Shown here piece by piece: positions 52,768-64,000 of a stretch of DNA of 64,000 nt. Source of the stretch: Carallia brachiata (taxonomy: Eukaryota; Streptophyta; Magnoliopsida; Malpighiales; Rhizophoraceae). A program made the translations under genes and the position numbers. Position 1 is the first letter of the stretch. Every line of letters starts with the position of its first letter. The notes under the pieces were generated by a model. That model was not told the DNA's origin, did not search any database, and was given only the letters and a program-made list of their open reading frames with translations. Location: assembly GCA_021464245.1 (NCBI GenBank), contig JADCRB010000006.1:1319621-1383620 (forward strand), given 5' to 3'.

Positions 52768-52800
52768 TAGCTCAATTGGTCGACCCTTCAAATTAGAATC
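52768..52800 (+). repeat. Weak tRNA-like box A (possible SINE trace)
   Basis: tagctcaattgg at 52768-52779 matches a tRNA box A fully, but the expected box B downstream is only vaguely present. A short SINE remnant is possible. Confidence 0.2.
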
Positions 52801-52929
52801 TCCACTTCCCATTGTCGTTTGATTATCAGTGAAATTAACCCAATTGAAGCCTACGACAAGCGCATTTTGGCCAATTGTATGATACTTTTGGTTTTTTTTC
52901 TTGAAATAGTTAATTTAATAATTCATTAA

Positions 52930-53882
52930 GGATGCGTTTAATACGTAAACAAGATACTATATATACGATAATATAGGCTAATATAATATATGATAGACTA
53001 AACTATTAGCGTTTTAATAGTTATTCTATCAAATATTTGGATGATATGAAATAAAATAGTATAATATATCAAAATAATCTTTTTGTCTTTAAAAATAATT
53101 AATTTACATGAATAATTAATTTTAACATTTTTATTAAAGACAATTAAAATTAAGCAATAAAATTATATTTACTGTTTATAAATTTTCAAATTTATATAAA
53201 AAATTATTTTTCAAAATTAAGTATTAATTTTATTTAAACAAATAAATTCTAAAATACTAAAAAAAGGGATCAACATTTTTTTAAAATTTTTTTGACGAAA
53301 ATAGTTAAATAAATTCTGAGATATAAATTTTTAAATTTATATAAAAGAAAATGAAGGAACATGCGAGAGAGAGAGAGAGAGTGTGAGAAGAGAAAAAGGA
53401 AGGGAGGAAGGAGGAGAGAGGCAAGAGGGAGGAAAGGGAAAGGAAACAAAGAGAGACAAACGAGGAGTGAGAGAGAGAGAGAGATGAAGGAAGAGAGAGA
53501 AAGAAAGGGGGAGAAGAGAGAGGAGGGAGGAGAGAGAAAGGGAAAAGGGCGAAGAAAGAGAGGAGGGAAGAGAGAGAGGCGAAGGAGGAGAGAACAATGA
53601 GTTTTTTTTTTTAATTTTATATAATTTTTTAAAAATATTTAAAATTTATTTTAATTAAAAAAATATTTTAATGAATATATAATTTATCAACACTGACCTA
53701 TAATATGAGATAGTTTAGCCTATAGGAGTGAGAAGGATAATATTATCTCATATTTATAGAATAGTAAGTTTATATTAGTTTATTTTATACTTATCTTATT
53801 GAACAATTAAATATAAGTTAAAGTGAGATAATTAACTTCTACTATATACTATCATATCTTATCCCATAAAACAAATACACGC
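52930..53882. mobile_element. TIR element (Tourist/Harbinger-like MITE) holding a purine-rich tract
   Basis: The left end ggatgcgtttaatacgtaaac...aagata is matched by the reverse complement of the right end, gcgtgtatttgttttatggg followed by ataagata. TAA lies on both sides (52927-52929 and 53883-53885). Subterminal aggctaatataa and taggctaaacta words are also inverted. The middle (53345-53600) is an almost pure purine tract. A single end of the same family lies at about 36597. Confidence 0.5.
53360..53600. repeat. 240-bp purine (GA-rich) tract
   Basis: Nearly all A and G on the plus strand, with short GAGA runs broken by ggaagg and aaagg words. Both strands stay open by composition only, so the Arg/Glu/Lys and Ser/Leu/Pro reading frames here are not genes. 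Confidence 0.9.
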
Positions 53883-53885
53883 TAA

Positions 53886-55050
53886 ATCATTTAAGTTAGT
53901 ATCATATAAAATTATATTATAACTACAAATATTATTTTTGAAAAGATGAAAAGTTGTCTAGTAATTTATGATTCAACTAATCACTCTTTTATTTAATATT
54001 ATGTAAAATTATACATTATAATTAGACAAATTATAGAAGATGAAGAGTTTTTAGGTTATTATGATCAAAGCTCTCTATATACTGGTGTGCCTTCATTTAT
54101 CGATTTACGTTGTCACTTCCAATTTTAAGTTATATTTATTGTTTTATGTTGTTTTATGAGCGTTCCCCACAAAGTAGGCGAGATTATTATGACGTGGTAT
54201 TTGTTTGAAAACTCGTTAACATTGAGGTCAAGAGTAGAAAAGGCTTATTCGGGTCCATCCGTGTTTGGGTAGAGAGTTTTTCTTTTAGAGGAGATTAAAT
54301 AAGGACGTAACAGGTGACTCCAGTTTCGGCCCGCATACTGATGACCCACATACCGCCGGTGGATTTTTGGCTAAAAAAGTTTGAGTTATATCTCTCCATT
54401 TCTTTCGTAATTTTATCTTGCATTTTTTTTATAATGAATATTTAGTTTTATTTTTACTTAAATATATGATGAAGCAATTTTATTTTTTTGATAAATAGTT
54501 ATTTTCTTATTAATTTAATAGTTATCAATCTATTAATTTATATTTTAGATATTCAATGGCTACTCAAATGGCTAGATTTATTCACATTTACTTTTCTTAA
54601 AAATGAATTTTTTAACACAAAACAATAAAATAAGAATATTCACACTTAGTGTAGGTATAAAAATTAGTTATATAGACCATTATCATGATTAGAGAACCTC
54701 GTTTTTGTTTTTTCCGATTAGAGAACTTAAAGAATATAAGATTGCGATCTCAAAAAAAAAAAAAAAAAAAACAGAGGAACCAAACGGGAATGGCAAAAAT
54801 GTAAATTCATTGAAGGAACAGTAGCTTTGAAGAAGATAAACCAGATAAGGTTGTCCCTCGTCTGCCATTGGACCTCCTTCTGTTCGTCTTCCCTCTTCTT
54901 TCCCTCTGGGTGCGTATTCAATAAAAAGCTGCCAATTATTCACCAACATCAGACCGAGAAACTCTACTACAAAAGACGGAAGGGAAAGAAGAAAAAGAAG
55001 GAGAAGAAGACGAAGATAAAAAGAGCAAAAAGAAGATTGTTAGGCTAAAA
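53886..55050 (+). other. Upstream region of YCF54
   Basis: AT-rich until about 54760, then mixed composition with CT-rich stretches at 54885-54905 and a purine-rich likely 5' UTR at 54970-55035. No clear TATA box was fixed. Confidence 0.45.
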
Positions 55051-55675
55051 ATGTTGAGTCTAGCGGTGGGATCATCAGCTGCAACGGCCGCATTTATTTC
55101 CAGTGTACATGCAAACGGCAAACCGCTGCCTCAGCTCCCGACTGCTACTGCAGCAGCAGGCTTCGACTTCTTAAAAGGATCACAGCCACCACCTCGTGCC
55201 CTTGTGCCGGCGAGACCACCCGTTAGATCCTTCAAGACGGCGGTTGCCGCCATTGACTCGAACCAGCTCAGCTCTTCTCCTCCTGACATGGTGCTTTCTC
55301 TTCCTCCTCTCAGCTCTCCTTCCCAAACCCATCTATTAATTAATTAACTAAGTTTTTACCTCCTCCTCCTCCTCCTCCTCCTCTGCTGCTGCTGCTACTG
55401 CTGCTACAAATGCTGCTGATTGACTGTGTCAGTCTGTCAATTATGGAAATGTAAAATGCTGAGATATCTGTGGAAATGTAAAAATTTTAATTGATCCTTC
55501 AGATTCTAGGATGTTAATGTCACCTCAGCAACGGTAACAAGCAATTGTTAGAATATCTTGAAATTAATGCCTCACAAACGCTAAGTTTATATGATGAACA
55601 AGCAAATTCTTGGTATCATCGTGAATCAGTTTCCCACAGATGATTGATAGTCACTGAATATCAATTTGGGTTTTG

Positions 55676-55729
<54 letters not shown>

Positions 55730-56975
55730 TTTCTGGTGGGGTCAACTTTTCTTTGTGAAATGCAGGAAAAAGGCTATAAGTATTACTTTGTTGTTGCCAA
55801 TGCAAAATTCATGCTGGATGAGGAGGAGCACTTCAAGGAGCTCTTGTTCGAGCGCCTTCGAAACTATGGAGAGCGTAACAAGGAGCAGGACTTCTGGCTT
55901 GTGGTTGAGCCAAAATTTTTGGACAAATTCCCAGACATCACAAAGAGATTAAAGAGACCGGCTGTTGCTCTTGTCTCAACCAATGGTCCGTGGATCACGT
56001 AAGAACAATCCTGAACCTCTCTTTTTAACTCTCTTTTCATGTATTTTTTTTTTTTTTTTTTTCTTATATTGTTTTGGTTTCTTGCTTTAATTCTCCATTC
56101 CCATGATTTTGATGGAAGGCTTTATAATGGACCATCTTTGTGTGTTGTGTATTACATTGCAGTGCCCTTACTTTGGTGCTGCCATAGATGATGCTCTCTG
56201 TAAACCACCAAAAATAAGATTATTTTGGAATTTTGTGGACTCAATCATACCTATGTCAAGTGATTTGTTGTTTGTTGAACACAAGTCAAAAGCTAGTTCA
56301 GTGTACTTGTGTGCGTTACCATATTTCCCAGTGTCTGCTAGACAGTTCAGAGGTGGCCTATGTAATTGCTCATCTATAAGTAACAACGTAAATGAACTGT
56401 AACTCTGACCAAAAAATAAAAGAACTGTAACTGAACTAGACAATATCTGGTTAGTAAATCAGTTGCTTAAGTTCATTTGAGTTATGGTCATTAGGATTGG
56501 AAGGTCATGAAATGTCATGCCAGGTTTCTTTCTTTCTTTCCTTCTCTTGGCACCATTTTTATTTTCTGAAGTACTGGGATTCGATTTCTCTCTATGTTTT
56601 TCATTTTCCTTCAGGCACCTAATGAAAGTTGTTTTTTTGCATCCCGAGTTGTACAATTTTAAGAATGTGTGAGGATGGAAGGCCTTGTTGATGCTAACCC
56701 GTACAACATGTGGAGTGTTGAAAGTCTTGTCACTTCTTTCAATAACGGTGTACTATCTGTCCTTTTAATCTTGCATCGGCAGGTTCATGAAATTGAGGTT
56801 GGATCGAGTTCTGTGCGATAGCTATGAAGCAGACAACCTAGAAGAAGCACTGGCCTCCAATCCTACCACGATAGAGTTTGAGAAACCAGAGAAGTGGGTG
56901 GCACCATATACAAAGTATGAATTTGGGTGGTGGGAACCCTTTCTGCCTGCTGGATCAAGAGAATCGAAAGTGTAG
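55051..56975 (+). CDS. YCF54: Ycf54-like protein (LCAA), chloroplast Mg-protoporphyrin ester cyclase subunit
   Basis: In plants and cyanobacteria this protein is needed to build or stabilise the aerobic cyclase that forms the fifth ring of chlorophyll (Arabidopsis At5g58250). Three exons: 55051-55290, 55766-55998, 56783-56975. All have GT-AG borders and joining phases that give 221 codons plus TAG, with no frame error. Residues 1 to about 75 are Ala/Ser/Pro-rich with few acids, as in a chloroplast transit peptide. The conserved domain begins at exon 2: YYFVVANAKFMLDEEEHF, QDFWLVVEPKFLDKFPDI, RPAVALVSTNGPWIT. Exon 3 continues KLRLDRVLCDS, ALASNPTTIEFEKPEKWVAP and GWWEPFLP. Intron 1 holds a CTC/TGC-repeat (55355-55410) and a (TA)n array (55680-55725). 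The exon 1 donor (gtgctt) is weak, but the phase supports it. Confidence 0.93.
55680..55725. repeat. (TA)n microsatellite in YCF54 intron 1
   Basis: About 22 uninterrupted TA units, 40 bases before the exon 2 acceptor. Confidence 0.95.
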
Positions 56976-58560
56976 ATGACTTCACCATTTCCATTTTGCC
57001 TAGTTGATATTCATTTTTCTGAACGGTGAGAGACTTTACATTGTATCAGGAAAAAGCAGCTTAGATTGCTTTGGGTACGACTTTGTGGGTTACTCTGACA
57101 CTTTGAATGAGTGATTGCCTTCCTAATTTCTCCAGAGGATATGTTGGATACATCTAGAAGTTTAGTGCAAGTATGATGTGCGGGCATTTTGATTCCAGAG
57201 TGGAATTGGAATGTGATCAGCGGGTTTACTAGGAATAGACTGCGTTGACGGGAATCTCATTCCTATTCTTGGTAATATCAAGGATGAGAATGAGTTATTC
57301 TCATTCACTTGCCTATTAAAATTTTGCTGGAACCAAATGCCTCCTTAGATGTGATAGGGGCTTCAGCAACTAGATAGATTGTAGCTCTATGTGTAATCCA
57401 ATCTAGAACCATCCTTTTTGATCAAGCTTCTTGAGCCTGATTCTGGTTTTGCAGCACGCCGTAAAGGGCTTCAGGCTTAAGTCAAATAACTCGATGGAAA
57501 TTTTTTGGCGATCTTAGAAGCTACGGAGTGATTAGTTTGGTTGAAAGCGCTTAGAATATTCATATTGTTAAAATCAGTGTCTACGAAAAATCAACAGAAT
57601 CGTGGGTTGAAAAAACCTTTAATGGTCTCCAATTCGTGACATCAGAAGCCAGCTGATTGATATGCCTGATGCCTCGGCCCAATCTCTGATAAAAAAAAAA
57701 AAAACAAAAAAAAACTGTCTTTGTGAACCACTTTCAATTCAAGGAATGTTCAATACTTGTACTAAAATAACCAAAAAAACAACAAAAGGGTGCCGGATTA
57801 GGTTGATGAAGGAGATGGCGGAAGTATATGATACTGCGAGTCAGCTTTGGAAACTTTTGTGGAGCCAATTCTTGCAACTCAACTTAAACTTGAATTTGGG
57901 AAGTGTAATCTTCTGGTGGTGCAGTGTAGAAGCTTACTAGTTCCAATGCTAGAATTCAATCTCTAATTGTTGCAAATAAAAAAAAATCCAAAAAGATTTT
58001 GTTGTTTACATTTCTAGTGTTTGTTTGTTTTCTTCTATACGCGATTTTAACTGGTGGTTGGGTTGTCCCTCTAAATAAAACGTATTCATGATAGAAAATT
58101 TTCAATTTTATACAAATTTATGGACCACTTTAACTGAACAATAACTCTAATTTAAGCAAGGGTTAAACTTAATTGTGATAAAATTAAAGTAAGCATGATT
58201 AAACATTTCAAATCATGATTTATTAAGCCTTTAAAACGTAGGGATGTCAATATTATCCGTACCTGCAGGAATTTACTCGTACCCATCCCTAAAAAATGAG
58301 GTCAAAAGTTTTTAACGCAGTGATAGATATCCCTGCCCCATTCCCTGTATTTTTCAGTGGGTATAGGGATGGGAAGAAGTCATCCTTATAACTGCCTCGT
58401 TCAATTTTTTTTTTTAATTTTTTTATTCTTCTTTTATTTTGGTCCAATTGTTTATTCTTTTTCAGAAACTTGATAATTCTATGAAAATAGAGTTATAATT
58501 TTTTTTTCGTACCTATTTTAATGCAAAATCATTGAATTTTTAGGTTATTTTGATCTAATA
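56976..58560. other. YCF54 3' UTR and intergenic region
   Basis: The first few hundred bases should hold the YCF54 3' UTR; no canonical AATAAA was singled out. An open stretch at about 57662-57940 resembles no known protein. From 57950 the sequence is AT-rich. Confidence 0.45.
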
Positions 58561-58569
58561 TCATGTCCT

Positions 58570-59770
58570 TGTGATGTTTAGGTGAAAGATGGAAAAGATA
58601 ATATAAAAAGAAGAGAAACTTGAAGTTGTTGGACAGATTGGCTAGAACTGCAGCTGTGTTATTTCATGGCCGCAGTGCCAAAAAGCAATCCAAGGACAAG
58701 GAAGACAGGCGTGCTGGAGTCGTAGCCATGTTTGGAGCATCACAGCTCTTGTAGTTCAGGCATTCAACAGTGATTGGAGTGTCATAACTTTGGATGCTGG
58801 AGTTGTGGCCTTGGCTAATAGGGAAATTTTTATTTTATTATATGGCTGATGCAGAAATTAGGGATTGTGTTGCCCTTTGGACTCTAATTTTGGAAGAGAT
58901 ATATAAGGAGAGATGATGAGATGAGTGGGGGGGGGGGGGGGGCTTTGGAAGAAGAGCATGAAGGCTTTTGGGAGAGAGACAACTCTAAAAGGAGAATTGA
59001 AAGACAAAAGGATTTTTTGTGTTCATCATCAATATTCTGTGATGTTTTCGTTATGTTTATGTTGAGTTAACTCCTCCTTGTAGAGGGGAGATGAATTTTA
59101 TGTTGACGTTTATGGTTTAGTTTTGCATGTTAGTGATTTGATGATCTTTTCAGTTTATTTGTGTTATCTTATGCTTAATATTTTTAATTTGCTGGCTATC
59201 TATTAAATGATTATATATTTGGAATTTAATGCTTGAGAGAGGTAATTCTGAATAAGACTTGGATATCACAATATGAAATTTTAGATAATTCGAGAGAGTA
59301 TTCAGGTTTTGTAGGATTATTAAAAAGAATCATAGCACCTAATGAATCCTCAATTTTCTAGTTTTTCTAGAGATAATAAAATTGAAACTTTATTAGGATA
59401 TATATTTCATTTGGCGCTTAAGAGAGGGAAATGAATTAATTAAGTTTCTTGATTCATAAACTGAGAGATTAATCTGTCATTAGTTTATAAAGGAGCCCAT
59501 ACTATAGGTTTAAGTAAAGTTAAACCTCTACAACCTTATTTCATTGAATTCTTCTTCCAAGTATTTCATTTTTAAATTTTGAGTTATATTTTACTAGTTT
59601 TTATTCTCTCATTTAAATACCAAGTAAAATTAGGATTATTAATTACAGTAATTAGTGAATTTTAGGATTTTTGGTTTCCTGTAGAGACAACAGCTCTTCT
59701 TGCTACTATATTGTAAAACTTAATACCGTGCACTTGCAGTTTGATTTTTACGAACAAAACTTTTCCTAAT
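58570..59770 (+). repeat. Possible LTR/leader remnant of a Ty3/gypsy (Tat/Athila-like) element
   Basis: Mixed-composition non-coding sequence with a TATA-like atatataaggag at about 58899. The stretch ttaataccgtgcacttgcag at about 59721, with tttacgaacaaaac soon after, resembles the leader just before the primer-binding site in Tat/Athila-type elements. The primer site itself is not visible, and no second LTR or coding region is present. This rests on remembered family sequence and is weak. Confidence 0.35.
58927..58942 (+). repeat. Poly-G run of 16
   Basis: Sixteen consecutive G follow gatgagt, the longest G run in an AT-rich window. Confidence 0.95.
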
Positions 59771-61030
59771 TGTATTCATTATATTTAGCAACGCTCAACT
59801 CTCAACAGTTCTTCCAAGTTGCCAGCTTACGACTCCATTTGAAATTGACTCTCTTTTTTTACAGCCAATTCCTCTTCCAACTAAAAATAAAAAAAATGCT
59901 GAAAAGGCAACAAGAATAATTGTTGTGGAAAAATAGCAAGTGAATGTTATTTTTATGTTTTATTGATCCATTGATATTGGACATGATGATGACAGAATGA
60001 AAAATTAACTTCCGCAATTACCACCGGACCCTCCAAACAAAATAGAATAGAATGCTAGTTTTCTATCATAGCTAACGTCTTCCAAGTTATAGTAGTTTAG
60101 GTTCCCCACATATATAATTCTTCTAATATAGGATGGATCATGTAAGGTGCAATTTGAACCTATTTCCAGCAACATATTTATGAAGAAACAACTATGATGA
60201 TAATCACCATCTGGAAATAATCCATTTTCTATTAGAGGACTAGCTTGACTATCTATGCAACCAATTCGACTTGCAAAACTTCTTTTTGTCGCAATATTTG
60301 ACAAAAAAGGAAATAGCTCCTTTAGCCAATAACCAATTGTATCTCATCCACATTATGGAAGAGCCACCAATCTTGACTAAACAGATCCTGCAACGAGCAT
60401 GCAAAAATTGGGCAAGTAAAAAATTTTTATTTTCTTTTTCTAACAAATTTATAGGCAAATGAACTATAGTAATTAAGTTGACTGCAAAGTCTTAAGAGGT
60501 TAAGAATTGAAATTCCAACTCTCTTAAATTTCAACAATATGTGTGTTTTAATTCTAATGGACCTGAAAAGGAAATGGAATGATACTAGCTTGGACTGATT
60601 GCAATTATGACACGCTTTGAACCCATGGATTTTTAACTTAATAACCAGATGACATTGTGGGGTAATGATCTTTAGCTTGTAGTGAACCAAAAGCAAATAA
60701 TAATAATAATAATAAGAGAAATAATTAAAAGCAATATTTATATGCTCAAACATAAACTTTAGCACTGTATGCATATTTAATTACGCAAACTCCACTCATA
60801 ATTTAAACCCCCTCCTTTGCCAAACAAAATAGAGAATGAAAAAAATAAAAATATGCACTTGAGTAATTATTATCCTTGTGTCGGATTGAGGTCCATCATA
60901 AATGGAAATATTGGTCAAAGGCTCACCAAGAGAAAAAATACGAATAATGTGCACAAAACTCGGACAAATAACATCAAAGCCACAAGTGAACTGGACCCAT
61001 CCCAAGTGAGTTGGATTTTTGCGTGAGAGG
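59771..61030. other. Intergenic region, nothing firmly recognised
   Basis: A minus-strand open stretch at 60005-60304 (99 codons, ends GGSGGNCGS, several Cys) and an overlapping one at 60249-60458 have no similarity I can name. No splice-linked extension was found. A (TAA)n run lies at 60696-60715. Confidence 0.4.
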
Positions 61031-61031
61031 A

Positions 61032-61195
61032 TGTGTTGGAGTATAAAATATAAAAGTCTCATATTGAAAATGAAGGGAGGAGTAAAGCAATATATAAGTG
61101 TGGTTAGAAGACCCATAACCTAAACTTTAAAGTTTTAGGTAAGATGTAATGTCCTAAAAATCTATTTAATATTATTTACTTTTTCTCTTTTGTTA
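61032..61195 (+). repeat. Possible copia LTR start
   Basis: tgttggagtataaaatataa followed by tctcatattga and caatatataagtgtggtta resembles the start and TATA region of many plant copia LTRs, which begin TGTTGG. No far end (…CA) or target duplication was fixed. Confidence 0.3.
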
Positions 61196-61199
61196 TCTA

Positions 61200-62345
61200 T
61201 CTAAGTTATTGGACTTACATTTCTACAAATCTTTACAGATAGCAAAGATTTCCATTCAGTTTGTAGTGCATATCATTTAGCACGCCAATTTGAGACTGCT
61301 ACCCCTCTTGTAGCGGCATCTTCTTCTTCTATATCTAATCATCGGTGGTGGAAGCATCTTTGGCACTTAAAAATTCTAGGGAAGATCAAACATTTTGTAT
61401 GGAGTGCTTGTAAAGATTTCCATCCTACTTATGATAATCTTGCACACAAAGGGGTGCTGGTTGATGCTTTATGCCCATGTTGTGGTTCAGCCATGGAAAC
61501 CGCCTTTCATACATTGGTTCAATGCCCTTAGGTAGCTCCCGTTTGGTTCTTTAGTGCCATTGGACTGCAAACACGATATATAACTCATTCAAATTTCTTA
61601 GAGTGGGTTTTATTTTATGTGCAAGAATTAGATTCGGCTAAACTAAAACAACTTACCTGGGCCATCTAGAAAAGAAGAAATCTTCTTATCATGCAAAACT
61701 AATTGCACCCACCTCAGCTTCTTATTGAAATGGCTGTTCAGCTATATTCAGATTTTATAGGGGAGCAGTCGTTGGCAACCACTCATCCTAGTCAAAGTAG
61801 GATGTCATCTGAATGGTAGGCCCCTAGAGATTGCACGGTGAAGGACAATTCTGACGCAGCCATAAGTGATGATTGTGGCGGAATTGGTTTTTTTCTTTCG
61901 AGATAAGTGCGGATAGCCCCTTCTCGCCCAACCCATCAATGTCCATAGTAAATTTTCCCCCATTGTTATTGAGCTTTCTGCTATCAGATGTGCTCTTAGA
62001 AAGGCTTTGGACCAAGTTATCACCCATATTTCTGCTGAGACGGATTGTTTGGAAGTAGAAAGTGCCTTTCTTTGTGCTCAATCTATTCTTTCTAGTGCAG
62101 GCCTATTAGTGGATGATATTGGAATGCTTGCCAAGAATTTTTAGGTTTTCTCCATCAGCTACATTCCAAGGAATATCAATCATGTGGCACATGCTTTGGC
62201 TAGAAGAGCTCTTTCCATTTCAGAAGATTCCATTTGGACTAGGTCCACTTTTCCTCATGTCTTTGATCTTGTTGATATGGATGTAATGCAACTTTCTAAG
62301 TAAATAAAATTGCACATCCTTTCCACTAAAAAAAAAAAAAAAAAA
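61200..62345 (+). mobile_element. LINE retrotransposon 3' fragment: zf-RVT, RNase H and poly-A tail
   Basis: Plus-strand remnant. The zf-RVT region at about 61340-61560 reads WWKHLWHLKILGKIKHFVW, LCPCCGSAMETAFHTLVQC. The RNase H region at 61800-62300 reads DNSDAAISDDCGGIG, then after a frameshift IELSAIRCALRKALD, ETDCLEVESAFL, YIPRNINHVAHALARRAL. It ends about 35 bases before a poly-A run at 62329-62345, the expected 3' tail. Stops occur within both domains and the RT is absent, a typical 5'-truncated insertion. It belongs to a different subgroup from the copy at 16-18.6 kb, judging by residue differences. Confidence 0.9.
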
Positions 62346-63330
62346 TCAAGAACATATATGCACGTATCTTTTATAAAGTTTATTCATAAAAAGAGTAGTA
62401 CACCATTGGTGAGTAAGAAATCAAAAGTAGCGGAAGTGGATGAGAAGGAGGCTTAAATAAGGAAAAGAAATATAGCAAGATCGAAGAAATGCAAAGAGAA
62501 ATGGAGAGAGACTCTGGAAGGAGGCAGAGGGATTAAAGAGAGAAAACTTTTTGCAATTCAAATGAATTTGGAGATTATTTGTGTTGATTATACAAAATGA
62601 TAGTGAGAGATACTAAGAAGACTAATTAAATTAATAATTTTATTGATTGTTTTAAATAAATAAATAAGTGTCCTTAAAATTAAGTATTTTTTCACATGAT
62701 TTTTTTTTTTTTGATTCTTGAATCAAAGAGAAAAGAGTTGATATTTTTTTCTCTTATTTAAATACTGTATACTAATTTTCAAGCTTACCTGACGCCCGGT
62801 TTTTTTTTTATTTTATTTTATTTTTGTTATAGAAATAAGAACATTATATAGATAATTAGAGACATAATTATTTACATTTGTAATTTTAACAAAAAATACA
62901 AAAGTCTACTAAAATATACAGTTGTAAGCTTCACGAACCAAATTACGAAATGATATAATTCTTATTAAAGTTAAAAAAAAAAGTATGCAAAACATAGACT
63001 TCACACATTCTTCTAATATTTCTGATCTAGATTAAAAAAAAACACCAATTAAAAATTGTAAATCTCTCTCATAATTTTGTGTTATATTACTCAAAAAATA
63101 GTTTGACATATTCAATGAAAAAATATGTGTTAAATCATTAAAGTTTATCCTAAAAGAAAACATGACTTAATTAACGACAAAAAGAAAAAATTAATGCAAA
63201 GAATTTAAAAAAAAAAAAAAACGAGAGAAAAGAGAAGAACGTACCAACCACACTAAATTCTAGCTTAGTGTCATATCTCGAGAAGATTTTTGAGTGGCCT
63301 ACATTAGATAAATTTAAGTTATGAAACCGA
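62346..63330. other. AT-rich intergenic region
   Basis: No coding or repeat structure recognised apart from poly-A/T runs near 62701, 62800 and 63209. Confidence 0.5.
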
Positions 63331-63845
63331 CTAAAATATTAAATTGGCTGCTTATCTTTTGAGTTAATGTTTAATTATAGATACAATAATTTTTTTAAAA
63401 AAATTAATCCATCACATTTCTTTTATAAAATAATTTAGTATTTTTTTATTATTTAATTGTTAAATTTATTGAAATATATATCATTACTTGTCATATTATC
63501 TGACTATCTCTTAATAAGATGATATGTCATCAAAAATATAATGACATGACATTTTATCTTATTTTATCTATTTTTTCATTCGCTTTTCTATTAAATTACA
63601 AAAATTAGGAAAAAAAGATTAAAAAAAAAATGTCACACTATCGTATTTTTAATGATATAATATCCTACTAAAAGATGATTTGATGAAGTAATGAGTGAAT
63701 GGTGTATATATTAGTAAATTTAATAGTCAGATAATAGAAAAATATTAAATTATTTTATAATAAAAATACAAAGAACCAATTTTATAAAAACAAAATATTG
63801 TATCTATAATGAAATATGAGCTAGGCATTAATTTAGTATTTTGGT
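63331..63845. mobile_element. Foldback (MITE-like) element
   Basis: The left arm (about 63331-63560) and the inverted right arm (about 63630-63845) share long blocks: aattatagatacaata, ttataaaataatttagtatt, ttctattatctgacta-like, and aaaatatgatagtgtgacat-like sequences. The arms are roughly 200 bp, diverged, with a loop of about 70 bp. No coding. No target duplication fixed. Confidence 0.6.
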
Positions 63846-64000
63846 CTCTGAAAAACTATATATTAGAGTAAATAGAAATTCGAGCCAATTACATTAACCA
63901 AAGTAACAAATACTTGGAGAAGAATTGCTTTTGTAGAATTGAAAATTCTTAGATTCTATATGATAAACCACAAAAAAAAATAGAGGAAGAAAAAAAAACA

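Noticed and set aside
53337..53600. Open frames on both strands in the purine tract
   Set aside because: They stay open only because GA/CT repeats lack stop codons; protein would be pure Arg/Glu/Lys or Ser/Leu/Pro.
57662..57940. 92-codon plus-strand frame downstream of YCF54
   Set aside because: Begins through a poly-A run, shows no family similarity, and lies in the 3' flank.

Overview
The window is nuclear DNA from a flowering plant, most likely a woody eudicot. Support for this: AT-rich intergenic DNA, genes split by GT-AG introns, plant-specific gene families (HIPP metallochaperones, a peroxisomal 4CL-like ligase, a chloroplast Ycf54 protein), and debris from most classes of plant transposable element. 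The species cannot be named from the sequence alone.

Four host genes are visible. (1) At the left edge on the minus strand lies the 5' part of a glyoxalase I gene (1-574), with an upstream exon that looks like a transit peptide. (2) At 7201-12093 (+) is a six-exon 4-coumarate:CoA ligase-like gene of the At4g05160 (4CLL7) type, ending in the peroxisomal signal SKL. Three small indels break its frame. (3) At 29203-30796 (+) is a five-exon HIPP gene with two CxxC metal-binding domains and a CaaX box, with one single-base indel. (4) At 55051-56975 (+) is an intact three-exon YCF54/LCAA gene, a subunit needed for the chlorophyll cyclase. These genes look unrelated. Each acts in its own pathway: methylglyoxal detoxification, peroxisomal acyl activation, metal handling, chlorophyll synthesis.

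Most of the rest is layered mobile DNA. 2.2-3.5 kb: Ty3/gypsy integrase tail split by a MITE with a 9-bp target duplication. 5.0-6.7 kb: long-TIR element holding a tRNA-like (SINE-like) segment. 12.3-14.5 kb: gypsy and CACTA transposase remnants abutting. 15.66-19.35 kb: long inverted repeats enclosing a LINE. 19.6-24.3 kb: PIF/Harbinger element with transposase and Myb/SANT-like genes, holding an antisense myosin fragment in its probable 5' intron. 26.3-27.4 kb: Tourist-like MITE. 39.8-41.5 kb: degenerate short repeats, a copia RT and an RPA-like fragment. 42.4-43.4 kb: GA-rich tracts. 45.15-48.36 kb: ~1.2-kb tandem repeats, one copy interrupted by a MULE-type MITE. 48.46-49.33 kb: a dead copper-chaperone gene that has lost its metal-binding loop. 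52.9-53.9 kb: a further TIR element. 58.6-59.8 kb: an LTR/leader-like remnant. 61.2-62.3 kb: the 3' end of a second LINE. 63.3-63.8 kb: a foldback element.

I found no clearly new biological system. The observations most worth checking are the myosin fragment inside the Harbinger element, the copper-chaperone pseudogene, the RPA-like fragment, the ~1.2-kb tandem repeats, and whether the indels in the two host genes are real or sequence errors.
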